Of a stretch of DNA of 64,000 bases, positions 23,630 to 35,500 are shown in pieces (the stretch's first letter is position 1; each line of letters begins with the position of its first letter). The DNA lies in the NCBI GenBank assembly GCA_024114885.1, contig CP099426.1:868001-932000 (forward strand), written 5' to 3'. Under the pieces are notes generated by a model. That model was given only the letters and a program-made list of their open reading frames with translations. It was not told the DNA's origin and did no database searches. This DNA comes from Septoria linicola. Lineage: Eukaryota > Ascomycota > Dothideomycetes > Mycosphaerellales > Mycosphaerellaceae. Both the position numbers and the translations under genes were made by a program.

Positions 23630-23752
23630 TGTTACGGAAGTAACAGTTCAGATGATTATGACGTAACCAGAGGGTTACTAGTTACCTTAGGCTTTAGACA
23701 GACTCTCTTCTCAATTCAACTACTTCTACCATAAATCAACAGTTCACTGCCA
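23630..23752. repeat. TRIM element right LTR
   Basis: Same sequence as the left LTR apart from the 4-nt gap. It is followed at once by the GCTCG target duplication, after which the host tandem array continues. Confidence 0.88.
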
Positions 23753-25247
23753 GCTCGATCGACGGAGTGATGTCGGTAGGAATATGCGATCTTGACCAAG
23801 TCCGACAAATTTGACCACGCTTTCTCTGCGAATTGCTGAGCACTACACTAACGAGAGCGACTCCGAGCTAGATGTCACAACATTCGATCAACGGAGCGAT
23901 GTGAATTCGAGACGTCCATTTCGACTAAGTCCGACAGAGCTGGCCACGCTTTCCCTACGAATTATTAGCTACTACGCCAACCAATACGACTTCGAGCTCG
24001 ATTTGGCAATACCTCTTTTGCGGAGTGATGTCGAGCGGGATGTTTGATTTTGACTAAGTCCTGCGAGTCAGCTATGCATTCTCTGCGAATTGTTAGCTAC
24101 TACGCCAATGCAAGTGACTCCGAGCCCGATTCTGGAACGATAGCTTTCCAGAGCGATTTCCAAGATTTCGACTATGTGAAACTAAAATGGCCCGTCCATC
24201 TCTGGGAACTGTTAGCTACTATGCCAACGAGAGCGACTCCGAGCCAGATCTCGTAACGATCAATCTACGGAGCGACGTTTCTTATTTAGCCTGATTTCAC
24301 TAAGTGGAACTGGCAGTGCCTTATCCTTCTCTACATTGTCGGAACCACTGGGCCAACGAGTGCGACTTCGAGCCAGGTCTCGAGACTGGAGAGTTTGAGA
24401 GCTACTACAGCCATATATCTTACCACAGCATACGATGATCTCCACAATTCTCTTTCGACCAATGCTTTCAAAGTAGTCCTTCACAATGAAGGCAGCAAGT
24501 CGGCCATTAGGAGTGGGAGTGACAGCGTAGAACGAATCATCATCTGGACCAAAGGTGGCAGGCAATACCGGCGTAGATCAGAGAGGCAAGTAAGGAGCAG
24601 CTTGCTGCAAGCTTGTGACTGACTGAGGCCTCATTGATCACTTGGTGCTGTACGATATGTTTCGAGCGGGTCAAATCAATCATGCCTCTTGCGACTTGAG
24701 CTGCATGTTTCGGCTGAGTCCGGCAGAAGCACATGCGTGTTTCTGCGATCCCTCAGTGACCAAGCCAAAGCGTTCGAGTTCGGGCCAGGTTTTCAAGTCT
24801 CGACTCGTTGGAGAGAGACTCTCGAGACTTGCAGAAATTTGGCCACGTCAGATTGTTTCGACTTTCCATCTCCGCGGTTCTGTTACTACCAGGCGAACGA
24901 GTGCGGCTACAGGCAAGATCTATCGAGAGGAGACCGATGGAGCGATATGTCCAAGGTTCGCAGAAATCTGGCTATGTCAATTCCTTTAGACCTTGTTTCT
25001 CCGAAATCTTGTGGTCACCACGCCAACTCGGCATGATTGTCTTGATCGTGAGTTCCGTAGAGTGATAGGATTGAAGGAAACGAGATTCTGGCCAAGTTAG
25101 ATTCATATTCATGTGTCGCTCCGCGCTTCTGTATACTCTATGCCATTGTGCTCGTGTCCATTCCAGTTCCGCATAAGCTTGTCAGTAAGCACACGCCTTA
25201 CACTTGCGCACTAATGAGCATTGAGACAGGACTGACTCTGAAAAAAG

Positions 25248-25395
25248 TGCGAGTGCGCCGGATTTGGGCCAAACGGCCGACTGGATGCAACGGAGCAACG
25301 CGTGTACGACAGACATGCGTGGACCTCTCTAAAGATAACATCGCCAATGCGCTATCTTGTTGACACGATCTTCCATTCCCACACGCTTGGACATC
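25248..25395 (+). pseudogene. Intronless partial copy of the SUMO-protease 5' coding region
   Basis: These 148 bases align without indels to the spliced protease sequence (19,859-19,908 joined to 19,987-20,084), at about 80% identity by hand count. The 78-nt intron is absent exactly at the splice junction (GAGCA|ACGCGTGTACGACAG). The frame stays open through CAGFGPNGRLDATEQRVYDR and on to SPMRYLVDTIFHSHTLGH, then ends at a TAG at 25,417. A TGA stands just upstream and no ATG starts it. It therefore looks like a fragment of a retrocopy or of an intron-free paralogue. Confidence 0.8.
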
Positions 25396-26185
25396 ATGAG
25401 CAGCTGAACGGCTCCTAGAGTGGCACGAATAGACCGCATGAACTTTGGCTATGTCTAATGTATTGGATCGGATCTTGCGAAGGTCGTGCCAACTAGTTCG
25501 AGGACCGTGCAGGTGTATGGTGTACAGTCGATAGGGGTCGGGTCCAAGTCAGGAGTGCAATGCTCGATCTCCAATTACCCATGTCCACTTCCTCTGGCAT
25601 TTCACAGTACATGAGCCAACGGCATCACGCCTGATGAGGTGTGACATCTCCAATATTTCCAGAGGCGATGCACAGTATTTGTGCAATCACGACCTAGCAC
25701 TGCGTCGAATTATGCATACTTCATCTCTCGAACATCGAACGCTCCGCGCCAACAGCAAATCTTTCAAGTCATTTCGACAGCTCGTAATGCTCCAGAGGTA
25801 GACTTCTAATCAGACCGAACGACAGTGCAGTAGGAGTAATGAGAGATGATGTTGATGTCCAGATTGCCATCGGCGCCAAGGAGCTGCCGAACTCCGCCGA
25901 TAAGATGAGATCACAGCAAGAAAGGGCCGTCAGCATCCGAGCATGAGTTCCGCCTCTCCCTGGTCACTTTGAAACAGATACTTACACCTCGCACTCTGCA
26001 CGACGAACCTTTTGACCATCGCGCGTGAAAGCCTACTTCGCGCCACGGCATTGACCATTGACCATACCGCATATAGAACTACTGTGCTGAGCCACATTTA
26101 CCACGGCCACTCGCCTCCGGGCACGCGACATCGACCGGACGAGCTGAATTAGGCAGCGAAGCAAGAGCAGCGCTCTATACAAAAT
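25396..26185. other. Intergenic, KEI1 upstream region
   Basis: No open frame with recognisable content. The stretch presumably holds the KEI1 promoter. No clear TATA or leader motif was identified. Confidence 0.4.
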
Positions 26186-27270
26186 ATGGCGCCCTCGATA
26201 TTGCGCTTCCCCAAGCCGAGGGTCCGCTTCTCCTAGCCTGTGTTGTCTGCGCGCCAACTTGTACTGACATATTCCCCTCATAGAGCCTCCTCCACTTCGT
26301 CTCGTTACGAACGGCGACCGAATTCATAAATCTTACACTGGTGATCAACAAAGTGACTGGCCTCTATGGCATTCTCGCCCTTTTCACAGGATATGAGCTG
26401 AACTGGCTGCAACTAAGCCACTACATCTACTCGCTTATATTGTTTGGCCTGATACTCTATCTCATGCCCAGCATACGACGGCCGGACCAGCCACTCCGTA
26501 ATGTCGCGCTTGCATACATTTACGTGATGGATACGGTAGTAAATGGAGTCTACACAACACTGTTTGGCATGGGCTGGTTTCTGCTGCTATCGCAACATCT
26601 TGAGGAACCAGGAAAGGACAATCCGCTGAACGGCAGCAATGGCTTGGGCGGAAGTGGGACCATGGGAGACACGGCTGGCTTCACCAACCCGGAGCACAAT
26701 GTCACGGAGGTCAATGTCATCGCGAAGCCCGCTTCAGGAGTTTTGTCAGGACAAGACGCGGTGGCATATGCGACAGGAAGCGGACCGGCGGCTATTGGCG
26801 GAGCAGTCCTGCAGAGCGACAGCATGACTAGCATCGCGCTGCTGGCTCTCTTCACAGTCGTGCGGGTGTATTTCTGCCTCGTGGTGATGAGCTACGCGCG
26901 AAGCATTCTGCGACAGTATGTTGCGCAGACCAGCTCGAGCAGCATGCAATACAGCACAAGCGAAACCGCATACCCGACTATGGCCCCTTCTCCATTCTCA
27001 GCCGACCGCCTTGAGGGCGCAGGCTGGCAAGGCAAGCTCGGCAGGACGATGCTGAAGTTTCCTAGCAGGCGATACTGGCTTGGACGAGAAGAGACCGACA
27101 GCCAGATGGAGTGGGAGCGCGCCACGAGTGGCAGATTCGAGAGCGGCAGGAACGGCGGCAAGTCTTTGAGGATCAAGGTGCCTGAGAACGGAGTTGGCGA
27201 GCGTGAAAGAAGAGCACGGAGTGGAACTGGACCTCCACTGCCTGTCAAGGTCACCAAAGGACCAGAATAG
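26186..27270 (+). CDS. KEI1: Inositol phosphorylceramide synthase regulatory subunit Kei1
   Basis: Kei1 partners the catalytic subunit Aur1 in the Golgi to make inositol phosphorylceramide, an essential fungal sphingolipid step. Exon 1 (26,186-26,221) encodes MAPSILRFPKPR. A 62-nt intron (26,222-26,283, ending CCCCTCATAG, branch CTGAC) leads in phase 0 to SLLHFVSLRTATEF and then NKVTGLYGILALFTGYEL, the family hallmark. Hydrophobic segments follow around residues 35-55, 60-75, 87-117 and 195-220, together with the luminal TAGFTNPEHNV motif. The Ser/Arg-rich C-terminal tail is cytosolic in known members. Total length is about 340 residues, near the family norm. The donor GTCCGC is a weak match to consensus but gives exactly the conserved N-terminus. 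Confidence 0.87.
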
Positions 27271-29307
27271 TGGCTTCGTTGGGACTGAAGACGAACATTC
27301 AGGCGGCAGTTCGACGGCACTCCTAACCGTCATCGATGCGCGTGCAACCCTTGACCAGACACGGTGTGAGGATATCGGCTTCACGCGTGAACAACGGCCG
27401 GCGACATCGTTCGACAAGCGTGGCGGCGAATCGACGCCACGCTTTCACTGCAACATAATGACTTTGCGATAGACTTTGGGTCCTGGTGGGCGTGCTGGGA
27501 CATGATGAGAGATATCCATGACAGTTTTAGCAAGCAAGCAAGATGAAGGGCACAGCATAAGGCCTGACACAAGTTGTACAGTTTGCATAGATATGAAGCA
27601 TAGCGGTACGTTCTTTGTATCTACTTAATGATTATGAGCATTATCTCCATCGCGCTCTCCTGCATGAGGTTGGTTCAGTGCACAATTTGCATGTCCATGG
27701 ATTATCCTCATTTGACAAAACAGTGCCAAGTATAATACGGACATGGCCGCAGCAAGCAAAAGTGGGTTAGTTAGTTCAGATAAACCATCGCTCTCTTGAA
27801 GATCCACTGCGATTCTTGTGGTCTGAAAATATTGCGGGCGCTCGGCTGACATGCCGACAATGGAGAGCCGATCAAAGTTCTGCTATGCACTCGAGTCACC
27901 TACCATTGCTGGGGACACATTGGCCCGAATGGCGACCAGGTATCGAAGCGGACGCCGAGAGGTGAACGACACCGAGTAGCGAGGAAGGATTGATCAGCAA
28001 CGGAGTCGGGCGGAAGGATGTTTCGCTCGTCAATGTTAAGCTGCAACTAGTTGGCTTGGTCACTTGTCCATGGCATGACAGCACTTGATGCGAATTCCTG
28101 CCCAAGTACACCTTGTTGGACATCAGCTATCGGCGTGTACCTTGACCTTTTCCAGCATTTGCAATCTCGCTGCTAGACTCGCGCTGCTATCACCGGATAC
28201 GGGTGTCAGACGGGCTGTGATGGAGGAGGAAGATTCGACTAATCCTGCTGCTGTGACATTGCTGGTGCAGCTGGCAACGCCTCCTCTTGGCTTATATACT
28301 GCAGAACATTCAGCCTCATCAGGGCTTACTTCAAACGCTCATTCTGCTTGCCCTTCTATGCTTGTAGCCAGCAAGAGATCTGGCCGATCTTGACTTCGCA
28401 CCAAGCTACTGGTACGCTACATCAGAGTTTCATCTCGCACTTGGCCACGTGCTTTCGCACGCGTCGTCACGATGCGGAGGATCGCCAGTAAGGCGGCTTT
28501 CTGCAACAACACCTTTGGGTCAAGTTCAGATGGACTTCGGGCCATCGTTCTGGAGATACTCCCGCACACGTCTGTCACACAATGTACTCATTCATCGGGA
28601 TGCCAGGATCACTATCAGCCGCCCCCAACGCCGCAATGCTACCAAGACCTTGGCCACAGATGTGGCTTACTCACAACCCAACCAGAGCCGTTTCCTTTCA
28701 TGCGAAAACAACTTTCTTCATAAGGCTTCGCTGCGCCAATGCCGCAGGACATAATAGGCTAATCTGATACGCGACGCCATCGTACAAATTCCACAGCGGT
28801 AGCCGCAGAATGTCATCCCGACAATCTACTTTTGTACCAATGTCCGATCTTCCAAGCATTCCAGCAATATAGCTTGCCTTGGCAGCGACCGGGCCTGTTC
28901 CAACCAGTCGGTGGACGCGTTGAGTCGTGTACCGAACAGACAACCACGCAAAACTTCCAACATGCGGAGGCCATGTGGATCTGCGCAGCGCTAAAGCGAC
29001 ATGCCCACGGGGTAGCAGAGTCTGGAGTCGACGATGAACTTCATCAAGTGCCTTGGCCTTGCTTCGAGGACAGCGGTAGTCGCACGCGAGGCTGAGAATG
29101 GTTCCCTTTGGTGCGAGATAATACTATGGTAAGCCAATGAACAGGCGTGTCAGCAGACCAGAAGGATTTGGAGGATTTCCTTGTGCTGGTGTATAAAGCT
29201 CTGTCGCCCCAGTCCTGCTGTTCTTTGTTCCGACCAGCAGGCATATTAAATTTGTGCTGTGACAGCTGTCGGACTTTGCAATCCTTCAGTTCCAGCAGCT
29301 GCCCAAC
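27271..29307. other. Intergenic, no gene recognised
   Basis: Two kilobases of ordinary composition. The frames are all short and contain no known domain. The last 120 bases contain GTGTATAAAGC (about 29,189), a plausible TATA element of the MFS gene that starts at 29,308. Confidence 0.5.
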
Positions 29308-31151
29308 ATGGCCGACATCAAGGACGACCACGCTCTCGAGAAGGAGATCGCCCTCAGCTCTGAAGAAGAGCTGGAGAAGGCGGCAGTCAGAAGAAACTCC
29401 ATTGACGATATCGAGGATCCCGATCCAAATGCCACTCCAGAAGAGCGAGCTGCGCTAGTATGTGTCCTTTGCCTCCCACTTTTCGAGCCATTCTGCAGCA
29501 GCTGACACATGAACAGGACAAGGCATTGATGCGCAAAGTCGATCTCTGGCTCATCCCATGGCTTTGCCTTCTCTACCTCTTGTCCTTCCTGGATCGTACT
29601 AACATCGGAAATGCGCGTGCAGCAGGCATGGAGGCAGATCTCGACATGGAAGGCCACGACTACAACAACACTCTCACCATCTTCTTCATTTCCTACGCGC
29701 TCGCTGAGCCTGTCACCAACGTCCTGCTCAAGCGCCTGACACCACGAGTCTTCTTCACTTCAATCATTTTGTTGTGGGGCCTTGTCTCCACTCTGATGGG
29801 TGTCGTTCACAACTACGAAGGTCTTCTCGCTGCCAGATTCTTCTTGGGATTGGCTGAGGCTGGTCTATTCCCTGGTGTCAACTACTACCTATCGTGCTGG
29901 TACAAGCGTTCTGAGTTGGGTCTTCGTGCCGCGACTTTCTTCTCCGCCGCGGCCCTTGCCGGCTCTTTCGGTGGTTTGCTGGCCGCTGCTATTGCTAAGC
30001 TGGATGGTGCTGGGTAAGTTGATACGAATGAGTGGTAGTGGTCATCGTCGCTGACAGAATCCATAGTGGTCGTCCAGGTTGGGCTTGGATTTTCATCATC
30101 GAAGGTCTCGCCACCATGGCCGTTGGTGCTTTCTGCTGGTGGATGGTATTCGACTGGCCAGACACGGCTCGTTTCCTCAGCCCTCAAGGTATTTCTACTC
30201 TATCTACGTCGCCATTGACGCACTGGTGTTCTTGTGCGGCCCTGAGACAAGTGCTAACCATGAATTCCACCCTTAGAGCGACTCCGCGTCCGCCGCCGTC
30301 TTGCGGAGGACAAGCAATCTAGCACCGGTGAGGAGTACGATAAGCGCCACATCATTGCTGCCCTGAAGGACTGGAAGTGCTGGGGCTACGCCTTGATCTG
30401 TAAGTGTATCGATCGACAATTGCAGAGAATCAATGCTAACGACATGTCCAGACATGGGTAATCTCTGCCCACTGTACTCTTTCTCTCTCTTCCTGCCAAC
30501 CATTCTCGCTGGTATGGGCTACTCTGGCACTCGTCTCCAGCTGCTCTCAGTGCCACCATACGCTGTCGCTGCCTGCATGACTATCATCATTGGGTACATC
30601 GGAGATCGCACGAAGCAGCGTGGACTCTGCAACATGTTCACTGTCTCATTGGCAATTGTTGGCTTCACGATGCTTCTCGCCAGTTCGGATCCTACTATCA
30701 AGTGAGTAACCTCGAGTTCGAGATATGTGGCAGAGTCTTCTTGTGCATATATGCTGACTTATTCCAAAGATATGCTGGTACCTTCCTCGGCGCTGCAGGA
30801 ATCTACCCAACGATCCCGAACACACTCACATGGGCCTCCAACAACATCGAAGGTGTCTACAAACGCGGTGTCATCATCGGCATAGTCGTTGGATGGGGCA
30901 ACCTCAACGGCGTCGTCTCCTCCAACATCTACCTCGTCGAAGAGCGACCAAGATACTGGACTGGTCACGGAACTGTGCTGGCATACTTGGTAGTCTGCCT
31001 CCTTGGCGGTACTATCTTGATGTACACTTCGCTCAGAATCGAGAACAACAAGAGACGCTCAGGCAAGAGGGACAACATGCACGCAGGCATGACCCGCGAT
31101 GAGATCTGGGTTGCTGGCGATAATCGTCCAGACTTTATCTACACTTTGTAG
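29308..31151 (+). CDS. MFS transporter, anion:cation symporter (Dal5/Tna1-like) family
   Basis: Six exons (29,308-29,457; 29,517-30,013; 30,067-30,188; 30,277-30,399; 30,452-30,701; 30,770-31,151) join to a 507-residue protein. All five introns are GT-AG, 52-88 nt, with CTRAC-type branch sites. The family takes up organic anions such as allantoate, nicotinate or vitamins by proton symport across the plasma membrane; the substrate here is unknown. Visible hallmarks are LIPWLCLLYLLSFLDRTNIG in TM1, FLGLAEAGLFPGVNYYLSCW in TM4, the central PDTARFL loop, and GIYPTIPNTLTWASNN in the C-half. The N-terminal 60 residues are acidic and cytosolic. A TATA-like TATAAAG lies about 115 bp upstream of the ATG. 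Confidence 0.92.
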
Positions 31152-31626
31152 AGAAATGCTGGAGCAAGACTCAAGGATATAGAGCATCGTGTATAAGTGC
31201 ATACTGCATCCGCATATATGCCTGGTCGAGACACTCGTTAGAGCTGCTCTCCCGGCTACGAATAGAATGAAGAATTCAATGATCCATTCAAAATTCTTTT
31301 TGCTTGCCCTCCTGCTCGAGATCTTTCGTGACTTGATCGATTATCAACCTTCGCTACTCGAATAAATGCGCAACGCCCGCGGTGATTTTTGGTGGAGAGA
31401 AACAATGCTAGTGAAGAAGGCGCCGCAAGCGCACGCCTTGAATTTGGCAGCAGGCTTGATAGGTGCTGAACATTCTCCCTGATAAGGAAAGACTGAAGCT
31501 AGTTCATGAAGCCAATCTGCTTGTGCTCGTGCTGACAATTTGGTTCATCCTCTAATCACTCATCATTCTTGATCTCGCTTTATCTCCTCTCCACTCATTC
31601 CTTCGCACGCCCCTCATTTCCTCCGC
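31152..31626. other. Convergent 3' intergenic region
   Basis: The stretch lies between the stops of the MFS gene (+) and the GNAT gene (-) and presumably holds both 3' UTRs. I see nothing else. Confidence 0.4.
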
Positions 31627-32525
31627 TCACTTCACATCGACCCCACTGTCCGCATCCGAGCCCATCTTCGGCTCCCTCACCATGATATCCAGCTGAATCT
31701 GCTCCATCTCCCTCTGCAGATAGACTTGCTTTCTCAGCTTGAAACCCATCTTGCCATAGATCTTCAAGTTGACTGCATTCGAAGACTCCAGATAACATGC
31801 TCTGCCTTCTTCGTCGGCAATATCAGTCACGTAGTCGATCACTTTCCTGGCGTAGCCTTTGCCACGACCTGAAGGACGAGTACCGATGTAGACCAAGTAC
31901 CAAGAATCCAGGTCGCGGTCACCCATGATTTGGGCTTTGGTATCTCCAAGAAGCGGGAGGAACTCGTTGAAGAATCGCTTACGGCCCTCTTTCGAAAGCT
32001 GGTACTGGAGTCGCCACATGCCGCTGCGCAAGATGGTTGCGTAGTCGTCCATGTTCTCTCCTGGTGGCATCCTTCATTCTTGGTTAGTACTGCAGAGCTA
32101 AGCTGAGGGAGTGCTTAGCTTCTTTTGACCTACCAAAGTCCAACGCAACCATAATTTGGACCTGCACTCACAACCAGACCTTTGAGCAGATGAGCATAGG
32201 TGATGTACTCCATGACCTTGAGGTGAAGCTCCCATCTCTGCTCTTCGGTCCAGTGAGCACGGTCAGGCGTGTGAGTGAAGTACTTGCTCGAGTGATCATC
32301 CCTGAACGCCTCAGCCAAGGACAACGCAGCTTCCTTGTAGTCCGCCAAAGTCAGGACGCGAACATTATCACCGCTTGCACCACTTTTCGCTGCTACAGCT
32401 TTGACCTTATCGGCTGCCTCGGATATGTTTGTGACACCGATATCCGCTGCCAAACTGTTCAAGGCTCTCTTCTCGGCATCTGGAGAGATGGCTGTAGCAG
32501 CGAGAGACTGGTGGTTGGACTCCAT
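31627..32525 (-). CDS. GNAT-family N-acetyltransferase
   Basis: Two exons (32,134-32,525 and 31,627-32,071) flank a 62-nt intron with donor GTAGGT, branch ACTAACC and acceptor GAATGAAG. Joining gives 278 residues, with GCVGLW reading into MPPGEN across the junction, a typical fungal GNAT strand. The acetyl-CoA-binding core reads LVYIGTRPSGRGKGYARKVI, with the R/Q-x-x-G-x-G/A loop (RPSGRGKG). Then come ACYLESSNAVNLKIYGKMGF and a last strand. The substrate is unknown; proteins of this type often acetylate small molecules or amino sugars. The N-terminal 60 residues are Ala-rich and poorly structured. Confidence 0.88.
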
Positions 32526-35500
32526 AATGGTAAGTGATTGGAGTCGTGTTTATAGTTCGGTTTACTAAGCGGGATGAAAGTCCGTCTGTTGCAGTACAAA
32601 TCAGCATCTCGGGTAAGAGCAGAACGTGAGTGTGTTTGCTTACCCTGACTTTTTAGAGATGTCTACGAAGTCCGACATCAAGGTACGACGATTCGCGTTG
32701 TTGGCCAGCGTGCTTGCTACCAGTGGTACGGTGTGCTGTGCGATAAGAACGTGTATGCGGCAGCTCCAAGAAGCCTTATGAGCTGGATTTGAGCTGAGAG
32801 GAGATCAGACTTGGAATATCAAGGCGTTCGAGGTTGCTTCTGCGATCGGGTGGCTATGCTATGGTGTAGCTATACGGTAGTAACGTGGTGGTAGCGATTC
32901 GTTCACAGTAGTTGTAAAGAGCTAGGAATGGTGAAGTTGAAGGGAGACCTACATATAGCACCTATCGGCAGGCCAAACCCCACGCTAGAGGAGAGCACCT
33001 ACGCATGTTGTGCACCCGGCCCGCAGATAGCGCGCCTGAAGGAGGGTTGTCGATGAATGGGTTTCACGGGCTGCCTCGTTCTTTCTTACGACCAAGAGTC
33101 TGACAGCCGAGTGTGTGCCATGCACGTTGCAGTGCCGATTCCTGCATTCCTCTTGGCCGTCTCGAGTGATCTTACGCTTTTCAAAGAACTGTCTTGTCTG
33201 TGTGACAAAGTCCAAGATGGTCGTGAACGAAGGAAGAGGGTTCGCCTGTGCCTTCCTATTCGAGCACAAGCTTCATGTTTGTCGCCATCTGGATTCACAG
33301 CTTCCAACAAACTCCTCCCTCCTGTTCGGAAGTCCGAAGGTGACGATGCCGAGAACGAACAGCCAGCGTTTGCTACGCAAGTGCAGCCAATCGTCTACCA
33401 GTCTTGCGCAATGGTGATCCAGCCATTGATCGTTCGGGTCTTGGAGCTTGGGTGGGCCACAGGATGGTCCTCGTGATCGTGCTGCGGAGAAGAGCTAAGC
33501 GGCAGCTCCCTATCAATGCATTGATCGGACAGCGATAACACTGTGGTAGCCGCTGCTGAGTTGAGACACCATTCGGATGCGTAGGTCAGCTCGCTTGTAG
33601 GCCCGAGAATTGGACCATATGCCGGTCGCACCTCGTGTCAGAGGTAGGACATCGGATATCGGTAGCCATGAAACAGGAACCACGTATCTGAGCTGACCAA
33701 CTCGTTGACACTTGTGGGACCATCATAGACTCGTTCAGAAAGGGCACTGAGATGGAGCATAGGACGAAGTGGTGAGGTCGGGGATGATGGAGGTTTTCGA
33801 AAAGTTGATGAGGGATTTGACATAAAATGCCGCAAAAGCTAGCCAATCCATTCCTCGCAGATACATCGACACCCGAAGACCTGCCATTACCACACCTTGC
33901 GAAAGTACTGTAGCAATTGCCAGTCAACAATGACCGCACTCATAATCAGCTTGAGCTTGTTGGGAGCAACAACGTGCAGCAAAGCTCGCCCTACACGCGT
34001 AGTTAGTAACTCTTCTGGACCCGGAAAGGTAAGGAAGACTTATAAAAAAGATGGAGCCATCTTCAACAAGTCTCTGCAGGCAAAGAACGAGTGGAAGATG
34101 GCTCGCGGCCCCTCCTCCCTCCTCTGCTCAGCGCTTGCTTTCGCAGTCACTTCCACGAAGGTCGCAGTTCCACTTCCAGCACATTTAGGTCAGTTTCAGA
34201 TGCGATCTCATCCTCGCCGCAACACCAGCTCGTTACAAGGATTTGCCCTTCAGCACTTCAGAAACCATCAAACTGCCAGTTGACAGGCGAGCCAGAGATT
34301 TGGACAAGCACAAAACTTTGATCCTCACTCTTGAGAGGTCCCGGTTCTGCAGCTCGTTGCTCCTGTCTCCAGCAAGAGTGATGGCGCCCTGGGCACCTCA
34401 AGCGTCTCCACTGAAACATCAGCACAAGGTCTTGCGACTAGAGCTTGCATCCGCGTCTTCCAACATATGCGTGCCTTCCTCAGAACACATCTTGCTTCGT
34501 GTTGGCAACTCTTCCAGCAAACTCATAAGCTTTGGAGCTCAGAACAACCGCTGATTGACCTCACAGCCTTAGCCCCAGCTCTTTTCCTGTTCCACAACCA
34601 CTACCGTCTTCTCCCAAACATCGAGTACCTGCCGCAAGCACCCCATCCCAACACTTCTCCAGTCCAGCTCCGCTCGCCTCTCTTCGTCGAAATGCATCGA
34701 TAAGTGTCCACTCCAGTATGTATGCCAGCACTCCCGCTCAGAGACAAGTCTTTGTTTCCTTCCCTTCTTCCATCACGATGACGCCGAAGCAGTGATTGAT
34801 CTGGCTGCCCGGGAGGCAAGGTCTTGAACGGACAAAGTACATCTACAAAAGCCGCTCGTCATCTGACAATGGGTCAGGACACACTGTCAACCTTGTAGGT
34901 CCAATGTGGTGAAACATTCGGCGTCCATCGATCAACCTCCACGCTGAACGTAGAAGGAGATGGTTAACACGGCTGATCGGACAATCTGCAATTCAATGCA
35001 GAGCCACATCTGAAGCTGATGCTGTGATGTGGGCTTTGAGGTTTGCTTGCTCGAGGTGTGCAAGGTTGGACAGCGGGTAGCCTTCTGCTTTATACAGCGT
35101 GGCGTGTGAGAGGAGCATACGGAGTCTCTACTGGTGGTGACTGGTGGAAGTAAGGCGGAGCCAGCGCGAGAGATGTTTGGCTTTCCGAGGCCGAAACGTG
35201 TGAGCAGGCATTGAAGGTCTGCGAGTCTCGACACACCTGCGACAAGCGGGCAAGAAGTGATAATGAGGGCTTTTCAGGAGGCGCTGGGCTGCTGGAGCTA
35301 CGTTGTTCCCATATGACTACGCAAAAATGGCGTGCTTCTGTATGTAAGCTCAACCACCTTGCTGCATGTCGCTCGAATGGCTGACATGGTGCTGACAAGT
35401 GTGACTTGATGCCAAAGAGAAAGCGGCCAGATTGCGCGGTCTGTGTGTGAGGCGACAACATGCTCTACCAACGTAGCCTTCAAGCAACTCGCCATTACAA

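Larger units (their letters stand above)
23285..23752. mobile_element. TRIM-like non-autonomous LTR element, 468 bp
   Basis: Two direct terminal repeats flank a 218-bp interior: LTR 1 of 127 bp and LTR 2 of 123 bp. They differ only by a 4-nt AACT gap as far as I can see. Each starts TGTTACGG and ends CACTGCCA (TG...CA). A 5-bp target-site duplication, GCTCG, flanks the element at 23,280-23,284 and 23,753-23,757. A primer-binding-site-like TGGTAG starts 3 bases after LTR 1, and purine-rich GAGGGCA precedes LTR 2. The interior holds no polyprotein. It has only a small frame ending in a charged Ala/Glu/Arg/Lys helix (KIKVQQAALEARLAELDSDD). The near-identical LTRs mean a recent insertion. It has not been hit by RIP, although it is also below the length RIP normally needs. 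Confidence 0.88.
22851..25150. repeat. Decayed tandem array, ~120-131 bp period
   Basis: Landmarks such as CTACGCCAAC recur at about 22,852, 22,982, 23,112, 23,241, 23,843, 23,972, 24,100, 24,219, 24,348, 24,887, 25,017 and 25,137. TTTCAGAGCGATGTC is repeated at 22,898, 23,028 and 23,158. Spacings are 119-131 bp once the inserted TRIM element is removed. Units also share GACTAAGTCCGAC, TTTCTCTGCGAATTG and GCGACTCCGAGC. The units are diverged, so the array is old. Units between about 24,480 and 24,880 are the least clear. Two adjacent units (23,811-24,047) keep one open frame with a 43-codon period (TLSLRI..YYAN..DxELD). The composition is normal, not RIP-like. Confidence 0.85.

Noticed and set aside
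25148..25363. 71-codon frame overlapping the intronless protease copy
   Set aside because: It lies in a different frame from the protease homology, so it is a chance frame.
33897..34283. Possible small secreted protein starting MTALIISLSLLGATTC
   Set aside because: The leader looks like a signal peptide, but the remaining sequence is low-quality and has no balanced domain, paired cysteines or supportive codon use. It sits among many equal-length overlapping frames.
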